DNA from: Saccharospirillum alexandrii | GTDB taxonomy: Bacteria; Pseudomonadota; Gammaproteobacteria; Pseudomonadales; Natronospirillaceae | Length of the DNA stretch: 64,000 bases | Direction: 5' to 3' | Assembly: GCF_004000275.1 (NCBI RefSeq) | Contig: NZ_RCIP01000002.1 | Span: forward strand, 283-64,282 | Shown: positions 51,691-62,140 of the stretch, one piece after another | Position numbering within the stretch: position 1 is the stretch's first letter | Layout of the letters: each line of letters opens with the position of its first letter | The notes under the pieces: generated by a model | Database searches by the model: none | The model's input: only the letters and a program-made list of their open reading frames with translations | Told to the model about the DNA's origin: nothing | Translations under genes and position numbers: made by a program

Positions 51691-52492
51691 TGGCCTTATT
51701 CCAGAACGCATCCAGGCTGTCGAGACTGTGCGCAGACCAGTCGCCACCGCCAGCCTGTACCTGCTGCTCGACCTGACTGAACCGGGCTTCAAATTTTCGA
51801 GCGGCTTTGCGCAACGCCTGTTCAGGGTCAACATTCAGATGTCGGGACAGATTAGCGATCACGAATAGCAAATCGCCAAGCTCTTCTTCTGTATGGCCAG
51901 CATCACCCGAAGCAGCAGCGTCACGCAACTCAGCCAGTTCTTCATCAACTTTATCGAACACGCCACTAACATCAGGCCAGTCGAACCCGACCCGGGCAGC
52001 CCGCTTCTGCAGCTTGCGGGCGCGCAGCAAGCCAAGCAATGAACGGGGCACATCGTCCAGCAGTGATACAGCACGGCCACTGCTTTGTTTCTCAACGTCT
52101 TTTAACTGATCCCACTGACCATTGACTGTACCGGCATCGGTTTGTTGGTTGGGGTCAATCTGGCTTTCAAGCGTGCCGGCAGGAAAGACATGGGGATGGC
52201 GACTGATCAGTTTGGCAACCAGATCGTGAATCACGTCATCGAGATCAAAGCGCTGTTCTTCGGAAGCGATCTGGGCATAAAAAACAACCTGAAACACCAA
52301 GTCTCCCAGCTCCTCGCGCAGGTGCTGATAATCGCCTCGCTCGATAGTGTCAATTACCTCATACACCTCTTCCAGGGTATGAGGCACAATCGACTCGAAG
52401 GTCTGTTCCAAGTCCCACGGACACCCCGTACCCGGCGTGCGCAATCGCTGCATCAGCGTTTTGAGATCGTGATAATCGTATCGTTGAGTCAA
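51671..52492 (-). CDS. mazG: Nucleoside triphosphate pyrophosphohydrolase
   Basis: MazG hydrolyses NTPs to NMP and pyrophosphate; in E. coli it lowers ppGpp effects and clears aberrant nucleotides. The 273-residue protein has two MazG repeats: CPWDLEQTFESIVPHTLEEV with REELGDLVFQVVFYA (N-terminal) and EEELGDLLFVIANLSRHL (C-terminal), each with the E-x2-E-x12-E-x2-D metal pattern. The start is TTG 52492. It follows relA on the same strand. Confidence 0.94.
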   Translation of the reverse strand: MTQRYDYHDLKTLMQRLRTPGTGCPWDLEQTFESIVPHTLEEVYEVIDTIERGDYQHLREELGDLVFQVVFYAQIASEEQRFDLDDVIHDLVAKLISRHPHVFPAGTLESQIDPNQQTDAGTVNGQWDQLKDVEKQSSGRAVSLLDDVPRSLLGLLRARKLQKRAARVGFDWPDVSGVFDKVDEELAELRDAAASGDAGHTEEELGDLLFVIANLSRHLNVDPEQALRKAARKFEARFSQVEQQVQAGGGDWSAHSLDSLDAFWNKAKQQEPR

Positions 52493-52614
52493 ATTAGCCT
52501 GCCTGTTCCTTTCTAAAGTTTCGGAATTGGCCTATGAGACAAGCCGCGGGTACCGGATGCGGGCCAAACGCACTCAAGGCCTCCAAACTCCGAATTATAA
52601 ATTCCCGCCGGCCA

Positions 52615-54861
52615 CTAGTGCTTAACGCGCGGCATTACCCGCCGAACGTCGGCCACGTTGGCGATTTTAGACAACTGGGCCATCACCTTGCCCAGGGAAT
52701 CGATGTCTTCGATCTCCACCGTCAGCCGCATGTCGGCCTGACTTTCGTCTTTATTCGACAGAGTGTTAACCGACGTCACGTTAATATTGCTGTTGGCCAT
52801 GATCATCATGATGTCGCGCAGCAGGCCGGTGCGGTCGTAAGCCAGAATGTTCAGTTCGACTGGGTAGGTGCGACGAGTCTCGCCGCCCCAGCTCACTTCA
52901 ATAATGCGCTCGGGTTCCCGGTCTTTCATTTGCAGCAGATTCACGCAATCCTGCCGGTGGATCGAGACGCCCCGCCCCAGGGTGATGAAACCCACCACCG
53001 GGTCGCCGGGTACCGGCTTACAGCAGTTCGCAATTTGCGTCATCATGTTGCCGACGCCGTGGATGACCAGGTCGCCACTGGGTTTCAGCTCACTGGCTGT
53101 CGACAGCTGGATCTCATCCGGACGCTGCGGGTTGACCATGGCTTCGGCCGAATGAACCACCTGCATCAGGCGCAAATCACCGGCACCCAGCGCCGCGTAC
53201 ATATCATCGGCCATCTGGAAGTTGACCCTTCTGGCCAACTCGTCCATATCCAGCTTGGGCAGGTTGAAGCGCTGCAGTTCGCGCATCAGCATCGCCTTGC
53301 CTTCGCGCAGGTTTTCAGTGCGGTCAAGCGACTTGAACCAGTGCCGGATCTTGGCCCGGGCACGCGAGCTGTGCACGTAGCCGAGGTCTGGATTCAGCCA
53401 GTCGCGGCTCGGCGCCGGGTCGCGGCCCGTCAATACCGACACCTGGTCGCCAATCTTGAGTCGATGCGTCAGCGGCACAATGCGACCATTCACCTTGGCC
53501 CCCCGACAACGGTTGCCGACGTCGGTGTGAATCTTGTAGGCGAAATCGATGGGTGTGGCGCCCTTCACCAGATCGATTACATGGCCCTCGGGGGTCAGTA
53601 CATAGATGCGGTCGGTGGCGACATCGGCGCCCCACTCCTCCACCATCTCCTGGATGTCGCCGAGCTCGTCGTGCCATTCCAGCACCTGGCGCAACCAGTT
53701 GACCTTCTCTTCGTAACCGCGCGAATGGGCCTTGCCCTTGGCATCGGTGCCCTTGTAAACCCAGTGCGCACAGATGCCCAGTTCGGCATCGTCGTGCATC
53801 TCGTGGGTACGAATCTGAACTTCCACCACCTTGCCTTCCGGCCCAATGACGGCAGTGTGCAGAGAGCGATAGCCGTTGGACTTGGGCGAGGCGATGTAAT
53901 CGTCAAATTCGCGGGGGATGTGGCGCCACAGCGAGTGCACAATGCCCAGTACGGTGTAGCAATCGCGCACATCCGGCACCAGCACGCGAAAGGCCCGAAT
54001 ATCGTACACCTGGCTGAAGCTGATGTTCTTGCGCTTCATTTTGCGCCAGATCGAATAGATATGTTTGGCCCGGCCCTGAATTTCGGCCTTGATGGCAGCC
54101 TTTCCGACCTCTTCCTGAAGAATGTTCTGAACATTCTCGATGTAACGCTGCCGGTCCAGACGCTTCTCATCGAGCAGCTTGGCGATTTTCTTGTAGTCCA
54201 GGGGTTCGATGTACCGGAAAGACAGGTCTTCGAGCTCCCATTTCAGGTGACCAACCCCCAAGCGATGCGCCAGTGGTGCATAAATATCGAAGACTTCACG
54301 CGCCACCTTGTAGCGACGCTGGGCGGGCGCGTTCTTCACTGCCCGGATGGCACAGGTCCGCTCGGCGAGCTTGATCAGGGCAACGCGAACGTCGTCAATC
54401 ATCGCGACCAGCATTTTGCGCACCGCTTCGCCCTGAGTTTCATGCTGCCCAAGCACGGCACGGCGCGTCGACTTATGCTTGGTGTGGATGGCCGCCATGC
54501 GCAAGACGCCTTCGATCAACATGGCTACCTGCGGACCAAATTGGTCACGCACGGTATCCAACGGCAGCTCCTCTTCACGCACCGTGCGATACAGGATGGC
54601 GGCGATGATGGCATCCTGATCCAAATTCAGTTCTGACAGGATCTCGGCCATTTCCAGGCCCGTACGATAGGCCGACTCACCTTCTCCCCAATGGTTCTTG
54701 GGAGTTTCGGCTTCTTCTTCGGCCACTCTGGCGATGCGACAGGCCCGCAGCAGTTCTTCCCGGTCAAGCAAGGGATTTTGCTGTTCGACACGGACCAGCC
54801 AGGACTCCAGGTCCACCGTTCCGTCACTGAACACGGGTTGATCTTCGCGTACCTTAACCAT
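52615..54861 (-). CDS. relA: GTP pyrophosphokinase RelA
   Basis: RelA makes (p)ppGpp on stalled ribosomes during amino-acid starvation. The 748-residue protein has a pseudo-hydrolase N-terminal domain, the synthetase domain (YDIRAFRVLVPDVRDCY near 285, SPKSNGYRSLHTAVIGPEG near 328, EVQIRTHEMH), a TGS domain (about 405-465) and C-terminal ACT. The N-terminal HD motif of bifunctional SpoT is not apparent. It lies between cysM and mazG; the rlmD gene often found before it is missing. Confidence 0.96.
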   Translation of the reverse strand: MVKVREDQPVFSDGTVDLESWLVRVEQQNPLLDREELLRACRIARVAEEEAETPKNHWGEGESAYRTGLEMAEILSELNLDQDAIIAAILYRTVREEELPLDTVRDQFGPQVAMLIEGVLRMAAIHTKHKSTRRAVLGQHETQGEAVRKMLVAMIDDVRVALIKLAERTCAIRAVKNAPAQRRYKVAREVFDIYAPLAHRLGVGHLKWELEDLSFRYIEPLDYKKIAKLLDEKRLDRQRYIENVQNILQEEVGKAAIKAEIQGRAKHIYSIWRKMKRKNISFSQVYDIRAFRVLVPDVRDCYTVLGIVHSLWRHIPREFDDYIASPKSNGYRSLHTAVIGPEGKVVEVQIRTHEMHDDAELGICAHWVYKGTDAKGKAHSRGYEEKVNWLRQVLEWHDELGDIQEMVEEWGADVATDRIYVLTPEGHVIDLVKGATPIDFAYKIHTDVGNRCRGAKVNGRIVPLTHRLKIGDQVSVLTGRDPAPSRDWLNPDLGYVHSSRARAKIRHWFKSLDRTENLREGKAMLMRELQRFNLPKLDMDELARRVNFQMADDMYAALGAGDLRLMQVVHSAEAMVNPQRPDEIQLSTASELKPSGDLVIHGVGNMMTQIANCCKPVPGDPVVGFITLGRGVSIHRQDCVNLLQMKDREPERIIEVSWGGETRRTYPVELNILAYDRTGLLRDIMMIMANSNINVTSVNTLSNKDESQADMRLTVEIEDIDSLGKVMAQLSKIANVADVRRVMPRVKH

Positions 54862-55022
54862 CAGCTACTCATGTGTTGTTCAAATCGTCACATAGCCAGG
54901 CTATGCACAGACGTCCTGTCGCGGAGGGCCTCCCCGAAACCGGGCGCACCTTAGCCATTGAACCCTCCCGGCGCAAGGACCTTTTGCCACGGACCCTTCG
55001 CCTTAGCCAGTTTCGGGCCAGT

Positions 55023-55922
55023 TCAATCTTTGCCAGAGAAAACGCCGGTCGAAAGGTACCGGTCACCCCGGTCACAGATAATGGCTACGATGACCGCATT
55101 CTCAAGCTGCGCACTGAGGCGCAGGGCACCAGCCACTGAGCCACCGGACGACACACCGGCAAAAATACCTTCTTCGGCCGCCAGGCGACGCATCGCCACT
55201 TCTGCTTCGTGTTGATTTATATCCAACACCTGATCTACCCGACTGGCCTCATAGATTTTGGGCAGGTAAGCCTCTGGCCAGCGACGAATACCGGGAATCT
55301 GGGAGCCTTCATCGGGTTGCAGCCCGACGATCTGAACAGCCGGGCTCTGCTCCTTGAGATAACGAGAAACGCCCATAATGGTGCCAGTTGTGCCCATGGA
55401 TGAGACAAAATGGGTCACCTGGCCCTGCGTATCGCGCCAGATCTCCGGCCCGGTGCTTTCATAGTGGGCACGAGGGTTATCCGGATTGGCAAATTGATCG
55501 AGCACCCGACCCTTGCCTTCGGCCTGCATTTGCAGCGCCAAATCGCGCGCGTATTCCATGCCTTGCTCCTGGGTTACGCTGATGATTTCGGCCCCATAGG
55601 CACGCATGCTGGCACGACGCTCCTCACTGAGGTTTGCCGGCATGATCAGAATCATCTTGTAGCCCTTGATCGCGGCCGCCATGGCCAGGGCAATGCCGGT
55701 GTTTCCGCTGGTGGCTTCAATCAGCGTATCACCGGGCTTGATGTCACCCCGCTCTTCGGCATGCTGGATCATGCTGATCGCCGGCCGATCCTTGACCGAG
55801 CCAGCCGGGTTATTGCCTTCCAGTTTGAGCAGGATGGTGTTGGTTGTCTCGCCCGCCATGCGCTGCAGACGAACCAGTGGCGTGTTGCCGACAAAATCTT
55901 CAATCGTCGGATATGAGGGCAT
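55023..55922 (-). CDS. cysM: Cysteine synthase B
   Basis: CysM is a PLP enzyme joining O-acetylserine with sulfide (or thiosulfate) to make cysteine. The 299-residue sequence has the PLP lysine in NNPAGSVKDRPA near residue 42, EATSGNTGIALA near 68 and the phosphate loop SSMGTTGTIMGV near 175. ATG 55922 has AGGAGG upstream. It is divergent from the BarA/GacS-like kinase gene, as in Pseudomonas. Confidence 0.96.
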   Translation of the reverse strand: MPSYPTIEDFVGNTPLVRLQRMAGETTNTILLKLEGNNPAGSVKDRPAISMIQHAEERGDIKPGDTLIEATSGNTGIALAMAAAIKGYKMILIMPANLSEERRASMRAYGAEIISVTQEQGMEYARDLALQMQAEGKGRVLDQFANPDNPRAHYESTGPEIWRDTQGQVTHFVSSMGTTGTIMGVSRYLKEQSPAVQIVGLQPDEGSQIPGIRRWPEAYLPKIYEASRVDQVLDINQHEAEVAMRRLAAEEGIFAGVSSGGSVAGALRLSAQLENAVIVAIICDRGDRYLSTGVFSGKD

Positions 55923-56132
55923 TACCTGCCTCCTAGCAAAAAAGTGCGGCTATGATACTGCGTTCAGGCGCCGGTGCGTAATAGCGCCTGCTTTTAACCA
56001 GCAACGTCAGCGCTATATAGCGGCTATTAAGACACCGTAAATTGCGCGTCAGACGCGCTCTGACAGGGGGTTTCAATTGACCGCCTGCAATGGGCCGATT
56101 ACAGTTCCTTTACTACAAAGACAGGCAGTCAC

Positions 56133-58994
56133 ATGATTTCCACGGGTATTCAAAACCGTATCCTCTTTATCGCTCTGGCGCCGGTACTGGTCTTTGGCAT
56201 AGCCTTTACCGCCTGGTTTACGAAAAACGATATGGACCAGCAAACCAACGCCTTCCATAACCGGACTGAAACAGCGGTCAACCGGCTGTCAGACGCGTTG
56301 TCGCTGCCACTGCAGGAAGGCCGCACCGAACTGGTTCATGCCCTGCTGCGCCGAGCCCTGAACGAGCGCGATGCCCGCGCCGTGCGCCTGTTTGACCCCT
56401 TCGGCAGCGAGTGGCTGGAATCCGGCCCGACCATGCGCGGCCCGGCTTACCCCTATTCCATTCAGGACACCAATCGCCTGACCCGTTACCGCACTCAGTC
56501 GACATTGCGCTACCTGATTCCCGTGTACCCGCCAGCCGACCTGCAATTGCGCATGAGCACCTCAGCCCCGACCGGCTGGCTGGAAATAGAGTTCGACTAC
56601 GCCAACACCCAGGTTGCTCACTATCGGACCTTGCTGATCAACCTGATGATCCTGACTCTGGGCCTGGTCGCAGTGTCCGGCCTCGCCGTTTGGCTCAGCC
56701 GCGAAATCAGCCGCCCGGTACGCAACATGATTGCCACTGTAGACGCGATTCGCGAGGGCAACCTGGATGCCCGGGTCGATCTGAAAGCCAATGGCGAGCT
56801 GCATGATCTGGAAGTGGGCATTAACTCCATGGCGGAAACCCTGCGTGATGCCTACGAGGAAATGCAAAACAGTGTCGAACAAGCCACCGAAGATTTGCGC
56901 GAGACCCTGGAAACCATTGAAATCCAGAACATTGAGCTGGACATGGCCCGGCGCGAAGCGCAACAGGCCAACCAGGTAAAAACCGAGTTTCTGGCCAACA
57001 TGAGCCACGAAATTCGCACACCGCTCAATGGCATCATTGGCTTTGCCCGCCTGCTGGCCAAGTCCAACCTGACGCGCAAACAAGAAGACTACATCTCGAC
57101 CATTCTGTCGTCCTCTCAGGGGTTGCTGACCATCATCAATGACGTACTCGATTTCTGTAAGATCGAAGCGGGCAAGCTGATGCTCGACAACCGCAGTATG
57201 AACCTGCGCGAGACGATCGAGGATGTACTGGTGATGCTGGCGCCGGCATCCCAGGCCAAGCAGCTCGAAGTGGTCAGCCTGTATTACTCCGATGTGCCCG
57301 AACAGCTGATCACCGACCCGCTGCGGCTCAAACAGGTGCTGACCAACCTGGTTAACAACGCCATCAAATTCACGCCCAAAGGCAGCATTGTGGTGCGTAC
57401 CATGATCGAGCAGGCGCAGGGCAATAAACTGATGGTCCGGATCAGTGTGACCGACACCGGTATTGGCTTGTCCAAAGCCGAGCAGAAAGCCCTGTTTCAT
57501 GCCTTCACCCAGGCCGACTCGTCAACCGCCCGTGAGTTTGGCGGTACTGGCCTCGGCCTGGTCATTTCCAAGCGGCTGGTAGAACAAATGGGCGGTGATA
57601 TCGGCCTCGAAAGCCAGAAAGATGAAGGCTCTACCTTCTGGTTCAACATCAAGGCAGAAGTGGCTCCGGCCATTCAACAGCCGCCCAAACTGACCGATCT
57701 CAGCGGCTTCACGCTGGCCGTTGTTGAACCGCGTGAAATGTCGCAACTGGCACTGCGCCACCAGGCGGAGCAATGGGGCATGGAATGCCTGGTCATGAAC
57801 CAGCTCGACGAATTGCACCAGCACCTAAAACAACCGGATACGGTCCGTCCTGACATGGCACTGGTGGATGTCAGTGGCTTTGGCAACGACGATTCCCTCT
57901 ACCGGCAAATCCTGCACATTGAACGGGAACTGCACTGTCCGACGCTGGTACTGGCTACTACGCGCGATGAAGACATCAGCTACAAGCTGCTGGAGCAGGG
58001 CGCCAAGCATTACCTGTCGACACCGGTGCGCTACAGTCAGCTTTACCAGACGCTGGTGACCATGTTACGTCCGGAAAAAGCCGGGCAAGTCGACGAGAAC
58101 TCCTCCCTGGCTCTGGGTCTGGTACGCTCCACAGTCCGGGTATTGGCAGTGGATGACAACCCCGCCAACCTGAAACTGATCATTACGCTGCTGGAGAGCA
58201 TCGGGGTTCAGGTCGACGGTGCACGCAATGGCGAAGACGCCGTGAAAGCCGTCCAGAGTGCCCAGTATGACCTGATCTTCATGGACATTCAGATGCCGGG
58301 CATGGACGGTAAACAGGCCACGCGCCGAATCCGCCAGATGGAACCCGCCCAGGCTCGCGTACCGATCATCGCGCTGACAGCGCACGCCCTGGCCGAAGAG
58401 CGGCAAAGCATGCTCGACAGCGGCATGGACGACTACCTGACCAAGCCGGTTGATGAAGACCAGCTGCACCGAACCTTATTCAAATGGACGGGCACTGCGC
58501 TGAGCTATGAAGATACGCCATCCGTCGCGTCACCGGCCGACACCGAAGCGCCTGCATCGCTCGATATGGAAGCGCTGCATGGTTTGCCCGTGGTCGACTT
58601 TGTCTCAGGCCTGGAAAAAGCCAGTGGCAAGCTGGGCCTGGCACGCGATATGTTCGCCATGCTTATGGACAGCCTGGAGAAAGATCAGAGACGCATGAAC
58701 GCCCTCTATCAGCAAGGCGACTACAAAGCCCTGCTGGAAGATGTTCACCGTCTGCACGGCGCCACTCACTATTGCGGTGTACCCCGCATTCAGATGACCG
58801 CCATGTACACCGAGTCACTGCTTAAACAAGGGCACTACGCCATTCTGGAAGACGCGCTGTTTTTGCTGAACGAAGAAATCAATGAATTGCAGCACTGGTC
58901 AAGCGATCACGACTGGGAAAAGGTACTGGATCAGGCGGTGAAGGTATACGCCTATCAAATGCAGCAGAAATCGGGCAAACGCCAGCCCAGCTGA
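56133..58994 (+). CDS. barA: BarA/GacS-type hybrid sensor kinase
   Basis: This 953-residue tripartite kinase should phosphorylate the response regulator UvrY/GacA and so act on the Csr/Rsm system. In order: helix 1 (about 10-29), periplasmic sensor (30-167), helix 2 (168-188), HAMP (190-240), coiled coil, HisKA with phospho-His292 in [11 protein letters not shown], HATPase (about 395-510), a degenerate receiver-like domain (about 525-640), a true receiver with Asp718 in FMDIQMPG, and a C-terminal HPt with His872 in HRLHG. The regulator gene and sRNAs are not in the window. It ends 5 bases before convergent acpS. Confidence 0.95.
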   Translation: MISTGIQNRILFIALAPVLVFGIAFTAWFTKNDMDQQTNAFHNRTETAVNRLSDALSLPLQEGRTELVHALLRRALNERDARAVRLFDPFGSEWLESGPTMRGPAYPYSIQDTNRLTRYRTQSTLRYLIPVYPPADLQLRMSTSAPTGWLEIEFDYANTQVAHYRTLLINLMILTLGLVAVSGLAVWLSREISRPVRNMIATVDAIREGNLDARVDLKANGELHDLEVGINSMAETLRDAYEEMQNSVEQATEDLRETLETIEIQNIELDMARREAQQANQVKTEFLANMSHEIRTPLNGIIGFARLLAKSNLTRKQEDYISTILSSSQGLLTIINDVLDFCKIEAGKLMLDNRSMNLRETIEDVLVMLAPASQAKQLEVVSLYYSDVPEQLITDPLRLKQVLTNLVNNAIKFTPKGSIVVRTMIEQAQGNKLMVRISVTDTGIGLSKAEQKALFHAFTQADSSTAREFGGTGLGLVISKRLVEQMGGDIGLESQKDEGSTFWFNIKAEVAPAIQQPPKLTDLSGFTLAVVEPREMSQLALRHQAEQWGMECLVMNQLDELHQHLKQPDTVRPDMALVDVSGFGNDDSLYRQILHIERELHCPTLVLATTRDEDISYKLLEQGAKHYLSTPVRYSQLYQTLVTMLRPEKAGQVDENSSLALGLVRSTVRVLAVDDNPANLKLIITLLESIGVQVDGARNGEDAVKAVQSAQYDLIFMDIQMPGMDGKQATRRIRQMEPAQARVPIIALTAHALAEERQSMLDSGMDDYLTKPVDEDQLHRTLFKWTGTALSYEDTPSVASPADTEAPASLDMEALHGLPVVDFVSGLEKASGKLGLARDMFAMLMDSLEKDQRRMNALYQQGDYKALLEDVHRLHGATHYCGVPRIQMTAMYTESLLKQGHYAILEDALFLLNEEINELQHWSSDHDWEKVLDQAVKVYAYQMQQKSGKRQPS

Positions 58995-58999
58995 CCCCC

Positions 59000-59368
59000 T
59001 CAGGCAATCACGGCAAAAGCCACCACGTAATCGTGTTCATCGGCCAGGCTGATATGAACCCGCACTGCGCCTAGTGCCTGTTGCTTTGCCAGTGCCACCC
59101 CGTGTAACTGAGCCCTCGGTGCGCCCAGCTCGTCTGGCAGTATCTCTATGCCCTGAAACGTAACGCCCTGGGCTATGCCGGTACCCAATGCTTTGGCAAT
59201 GGCCTCTTTTCCGGCAAAGCGATTGGCCAGAAACTTCACCGGTGCACCCCGTCGCTGGTACTCTTCCTGTTCGGAGCTGGTCAGTATGCGTCGCAGAAAA
59301 CGCTCGCCCTGCTGGGCAAGCACCTGTTCAATACGCTGAATATTGACGATGTCGGTCCCGATGTTCAC
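59000..59368 (-). CDS. acpS: Holo-[acyl-carrier-protein] synthase
   Basis: AcpS transfers 4'-phosphopantetheine from CoA to apo-ACP, activating fatty-acid synthesis. The 122-residue protein has GTDIVNIQRIEQ at the start, with the metal Asp, and RFAGKEAIAKALGTG near 50. I place the start at GTG 59368; a TTG at 59398 is possible. It sits 33 bases after recO. The pdxJ gene, usually between recO and acpS, is absent. Confidence 0.94.
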   Translation of the reverse strand: MNIGTDIVNIQRIEQVLAQQGERFLRRILTSSEQEEYQRRGAPVKFLANRFAGKEAIAKALGTGIAQGVTFQGIEILPDELGAPRAQLHGVALAKQQALGAVRVHISLADEHDYVVAFAVIA

Positions 59369-59401
59369 ACACTGAGTCTCTTTAGTGGCAGGTTGCAACC
59401 C

Positions 59402-60067
59402 TCAGCATACCCAGTTTTTACTGTGCCAGGAACGGCCTTCGAGCACATGTTGAATGCGGCTGGCATTTATTTCACGTGCCACCGACAAGGCAGAACCGGG
59501 TTGCCAGTTATTGTCGGCAATGGCCTGAATCAGACGTCCCGGCAAGGCATCATTCCGGATGCCGTGGCAAAACCCCCGAGCCGGATCAAAGCGATAGTAA
59601 CTGCCCGGCTCAATCCAGTCACCGGTGTCCATAGTCTGACGATAATCCAGCCCAAATCCTATCGCTTCAAGCAAGCGTCGCTCGAAATAGCGCAGCGCAG
59701 GCGCTTGTTGCGCGGGTTCAGCCAGCAGCAGGAGCGTACTGGCATAGACACCGAAAAACGCCTCGTCGGCCTGAAATCGGGGCACCAGTCGTACACAGAG
59801 CTCATTGATGTACAACCCCTGGACCAGAGCGGCGCCCTGATGCACGGGTGCTGCCCCCTGATATCGCCAATCGCTCAGTTGCTTCAACTCAGCAGTGCCG
59901 TGGGTTCGAACCAGACAGGGGCAAAATAGAGCAGGACGCGAGCCTCGGCCGACCACCGTGAAACGCCCCTGGTTTGGGGTAAGCAGCTCCAGTAACCAGT
60001 GAGATTCGCGAAACGGACGGGCATGCAGCACGTAGGCGGGCTGATCTGGCGCACGCCGACCGGTCAT
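59402..60067 (-). CDS. recO: DNA repair protein RecO
   Basis: RecO helps load RecA on SSB-coated DNA in the RecFOR pathway and anneals complementary strands. The 221-residue protein has an N-terminal OB fold ([22 protein letters not shown], first half quoted: [12 protein letters not shown]; then [11 protein letters not shown]) and a helical C-terminal domain (about 80-220). The ATG overlaps the era stop by 4 bases (ATGA). Zinc-finger cysteines seen in some homologues are not obvious. Confidence 0.93.
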   Translation of the reverse strand: MTGRRAPDQPAYVLHARPFRESHWLLELLTPNQGRFTVVGRGSRPALFCPCLVRTHGTAELKQLSDWRYQGAAPVHQGAALVQGLYINELCVRLVPRFQADEAFFGVYASTLLLLAEPAQQAPALRYFERRLLEAIGFGLDYRQTMDTGDWIEPGSYYRFDPARGFCHGIRNDALPGRLIQAIADNNWQPGSALSVAREINASRIQHVLEGRSWHSKNWVC

Positions 60068-60975
60068 GGTTCGTTAAAGTAGCCCAGGCTTTTCAAAGCG
60101 CGTTCGTCATCGGCCCAGCCACCCTTCACTTTAACCCAGAGGTTCAACATGACCTTGGCGTCGAACAGTTGCTCCATGTCCATTCGGGCATCCTGACCGA
60201 CCTTCTTGATGCGACTGCCTTTGTCACCAATAACAATCTTCTTCTGCCCCTGGCGTTCCACCAGAATCAGGCCGTGAATGTGCAGCACCCGATCTTCAAA
60301 CTTGAACTGTTCGATTTCAACCGCCATTGAATAAGGCAATTCGGCACCGAGCTGACGCATCAGTTTTTCCCGAATCATCTCGGCCGCCATAAAACGCTCG
60401 GTCCGGTCGGTGATCTGGTCTTCAGGAAAATAAAACAAACTCTTGGGCAAACGCTTCGCGATCTGCTCAACCAGGGCTTCGAGGTTATTACCCCTCAGCG
60501 CCGACAAAGGAACGACCTCGGCAAAATCGAACTGCTCAGCCAGTCGCTGCATGTGAGGCAACAGGCTCTGTTTGTCTTCAAGGTGATCCACCTTGTTGAT
60601 CGCCAGAATAACCGGTGCCTTGTTGGCCTTGAGCTTATCGAGTACCCACTGATCTTCGTCCGTCCAGACGGTGCGGTCGACGACCAATACGATCACATCG
60701 ACATCAGCCAGAGCAGAATCGGCGGCCCGGTTCATATAGCGATTGATGGCCTTTTCTTCGCCGCGGTGCATCCCCGGTGTATCGACGAAGATCATCTGCA
60801 CATCGCCTTCACTGTGAATCCCCATGACCCGGTGACGCGTGGTTTGAGGCTTGCGCGAGGTAATGGACACTTTCTGGCCCAGAACATGGTTCATCAGCGT
60901 GGACTTACCCACGTTCGGCCGACCCACAATGGCTACAAAGCCACAACGGGTATTTAATTCGTAGGGTTCGTTCAC
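60064..60975 (-). CDS. era: GTPase Era
   Basis: Era binds the 3' end of 16S rRNA and promotes 30S maturation. The 303-residue protein has a G domain ([12 protein letters not shown] near 18, DTPGMHRGE near 65, NKVDHLED near 127) and a C-terminal KH domain with [17 protein letters not shown] near 232. The GTG start overlaps the rnc stop (GTGA) and its stop overlaps recO, so rnc-era-recO are translationally coupled. Confidence 0.97.
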   Translation of the reverse strand: MNEPYELNTRCGFVAIVGRPNVGKSTLMNHVLGQKVSITSRKPQTTRHRVMGIHSEGDVQMIFVDTPGMHRGEEKAINRYMNRAADSALADVDVIVLVVDRTVWTDEDQWVLDKLKANKAPVILAINKVDHLEDKQSLLPHMQRLAEQFDFAEVVPLSALRGNNLEALVEQIAKRLPKSLFYFPEDQITDRTERFMAAEMIREKLMRQLGAELPYSMAVEIEQFKFEDRVLHIHGLILVERQGQKKIVIGDKGSRIKKVGQDARMDMEQLFDAKVMLNLWVKVKGGWADDERALKSLGYFNEP

Positions 60976-61655
60976 TTGGCATGCTCTCCGAGCGCTTTGA
61001 GGGCCGCGCGTGCGGCTTCCTGCTCCGCAATACGACGACTGTTTCCGGCACCGACGGTCGGCTGTTCCAGACCCTCGACTTCACAATCAACGGTAAAGGT
61101 CTGATCGTGTGCCTCGCCGCTCACTTCCCGCACGCTGTACTGCGGCAAGGGGGCTTTTCGGGATTGCAAAAACTCCTGCAAGCGGGTCTTGGAATCCTTG
61201 ATGTTGTCGCTCAGGTTCAGCTCCTGCAACCGTTGCTCGAACCACTGAACGATGACGCTCTGTGCCGCATCCAGTGATTGATCCAGACTGATGGCACCGA
61301 TGATGGCTTCAATCGCGTCGGCAAGAATACTATCGCGCCGGAAGCCACCGCTTTTCAACTCGCCGCTGCCCAACCGCAAACACTCACCGAGTTCGAATTC
61401 TCGGCCCAGTTCAGCCAGCGTTTCTCCTTTTACCAGGTGCGCCCTTAATCGGGAAAGCTGGCCTTCGCGCGCCTTGGGGAAGCGATCATACAACTGCTGG
61501 GCAATGGTGCAGTTGAGAATGGCATCCCCCAGAAACTCGAGTCGCTCGTTATTCTTTCGAGAGAAACTGCGATGCGTCAGCGCCTGTTGCAACAGCGCCA
61601 CGTCTTTAAACTGATAACCCAGCCGCTGGCTGAGTCGTTCAATCATTAATGACAC
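60972..61655 (-). CDS. rnc: Ribonuclease III
   Basis: RNase III cleaves double-stranded RNA, including the rRNA precursor and many mRNAs. The 227-residue protein has the catalytic signature [14 protein letters not shown] near 35, a second acidic cluster [10 protein letters not shown] near 114 and a C-terminal dsRNA-binding domain (about 155-225). GTG 61655 and ATG 61646 are both possible starts. It lies between the DUF4845 gene and era. Confidence 0.97.
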   Translation of the reverse strand: MSLMIERLSQRLGYQFKDVALLQQALTHRSFSRKNNERLEFLGDAILNCTIAQQLYDRFPKAREGQLSRLRAHLVKGETLAELGREFELGECLRLGSGELKSGGFRRDSILADAIEAIIGAISLDQSLDAAQSVIVQWFEQRLQELNLSDNIKDSKTRLQEFLQSRKAPLPQYSVREVSGEAHDQTFTVDCEVEGLEQPTVGAGNSRRIAEQEAARAALKALGEHAK

Positions 61656-61658
61656 CGG

Positions 61659-62030
61659 TTAGAGTCCGTATTCTTCATAAAACGTCAGCACGACATCAAT
61701 GTTGGCGAAGATGTGCACCCTTTTTTCATAGTCGAGGGTGACTTTGGGCTCATTGGAGCGCAAATCGAACGTCAGATCTTTGCGCAGATCGAGCTCAATA
61801 TTATTAATGCTCAGGTTTTTCGACATCCGGTCTCTGAACTCGGATTCAAGCGCCTGGTCACCGTTTAACTCCTGGGCGGTACGACTGATCATCTGGTCGA
61901 TGGTGAACTGATCATAGTAAGGGCCGGATAGTTTGATGATCAGAGTGCCGAAAAAAATGACCATAAACAGCAAGATGGCCATTGAAAGAATCGTCATGCC
62001 CTGCTCGCGTTTCGGAGTCCGCATTGTCAT
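61659..62030 (-). CDS. DUF4845 membrane protein
   Basis: This 123-residue protein has an N-terminal membrane helix (about 13-34, after KREQGMTILS, which looks like a type IV prepilin-like G-M-T cleavage motif) and a soluble extracytoplasmic domain. It belongs to DUF4845, commonly found between lepB and rnc in gamma- and betaproteobacteria. Function is unknown. It is probably cotranscribed with lepB and rnc. Confidence 0.88.
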   Translation of the reverse strand: MTMRTPKREQGMTILSMAILLFMVIFFGTLIIKLSGPYYDQFTIDQMISRTAQELNGDQALESEFRDRMSKNLSINNIELDLRKDLTFDLRSNEPKVTLDYEKRVHIFANIDVVLTFYEEYGL

Positions 62031-62140
62031 TCATCCTGTTATGGGGCAATGCCGTGTGCATTGCCGGTCTTATGGGGCAGGTTGGAACACCGGTTCACGG
62101 CTTGCCACTGCTTCGGGGTAAACTCGCGCAGTCTGGTGAC

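Noticed and set aside
52534-54636. A 700-codon open frame antisense to relA
   Set aside because: relA is unmistakable on the other strand. The antisense frame has no recognisable domain and is a by-product of GC-rich codon bias.
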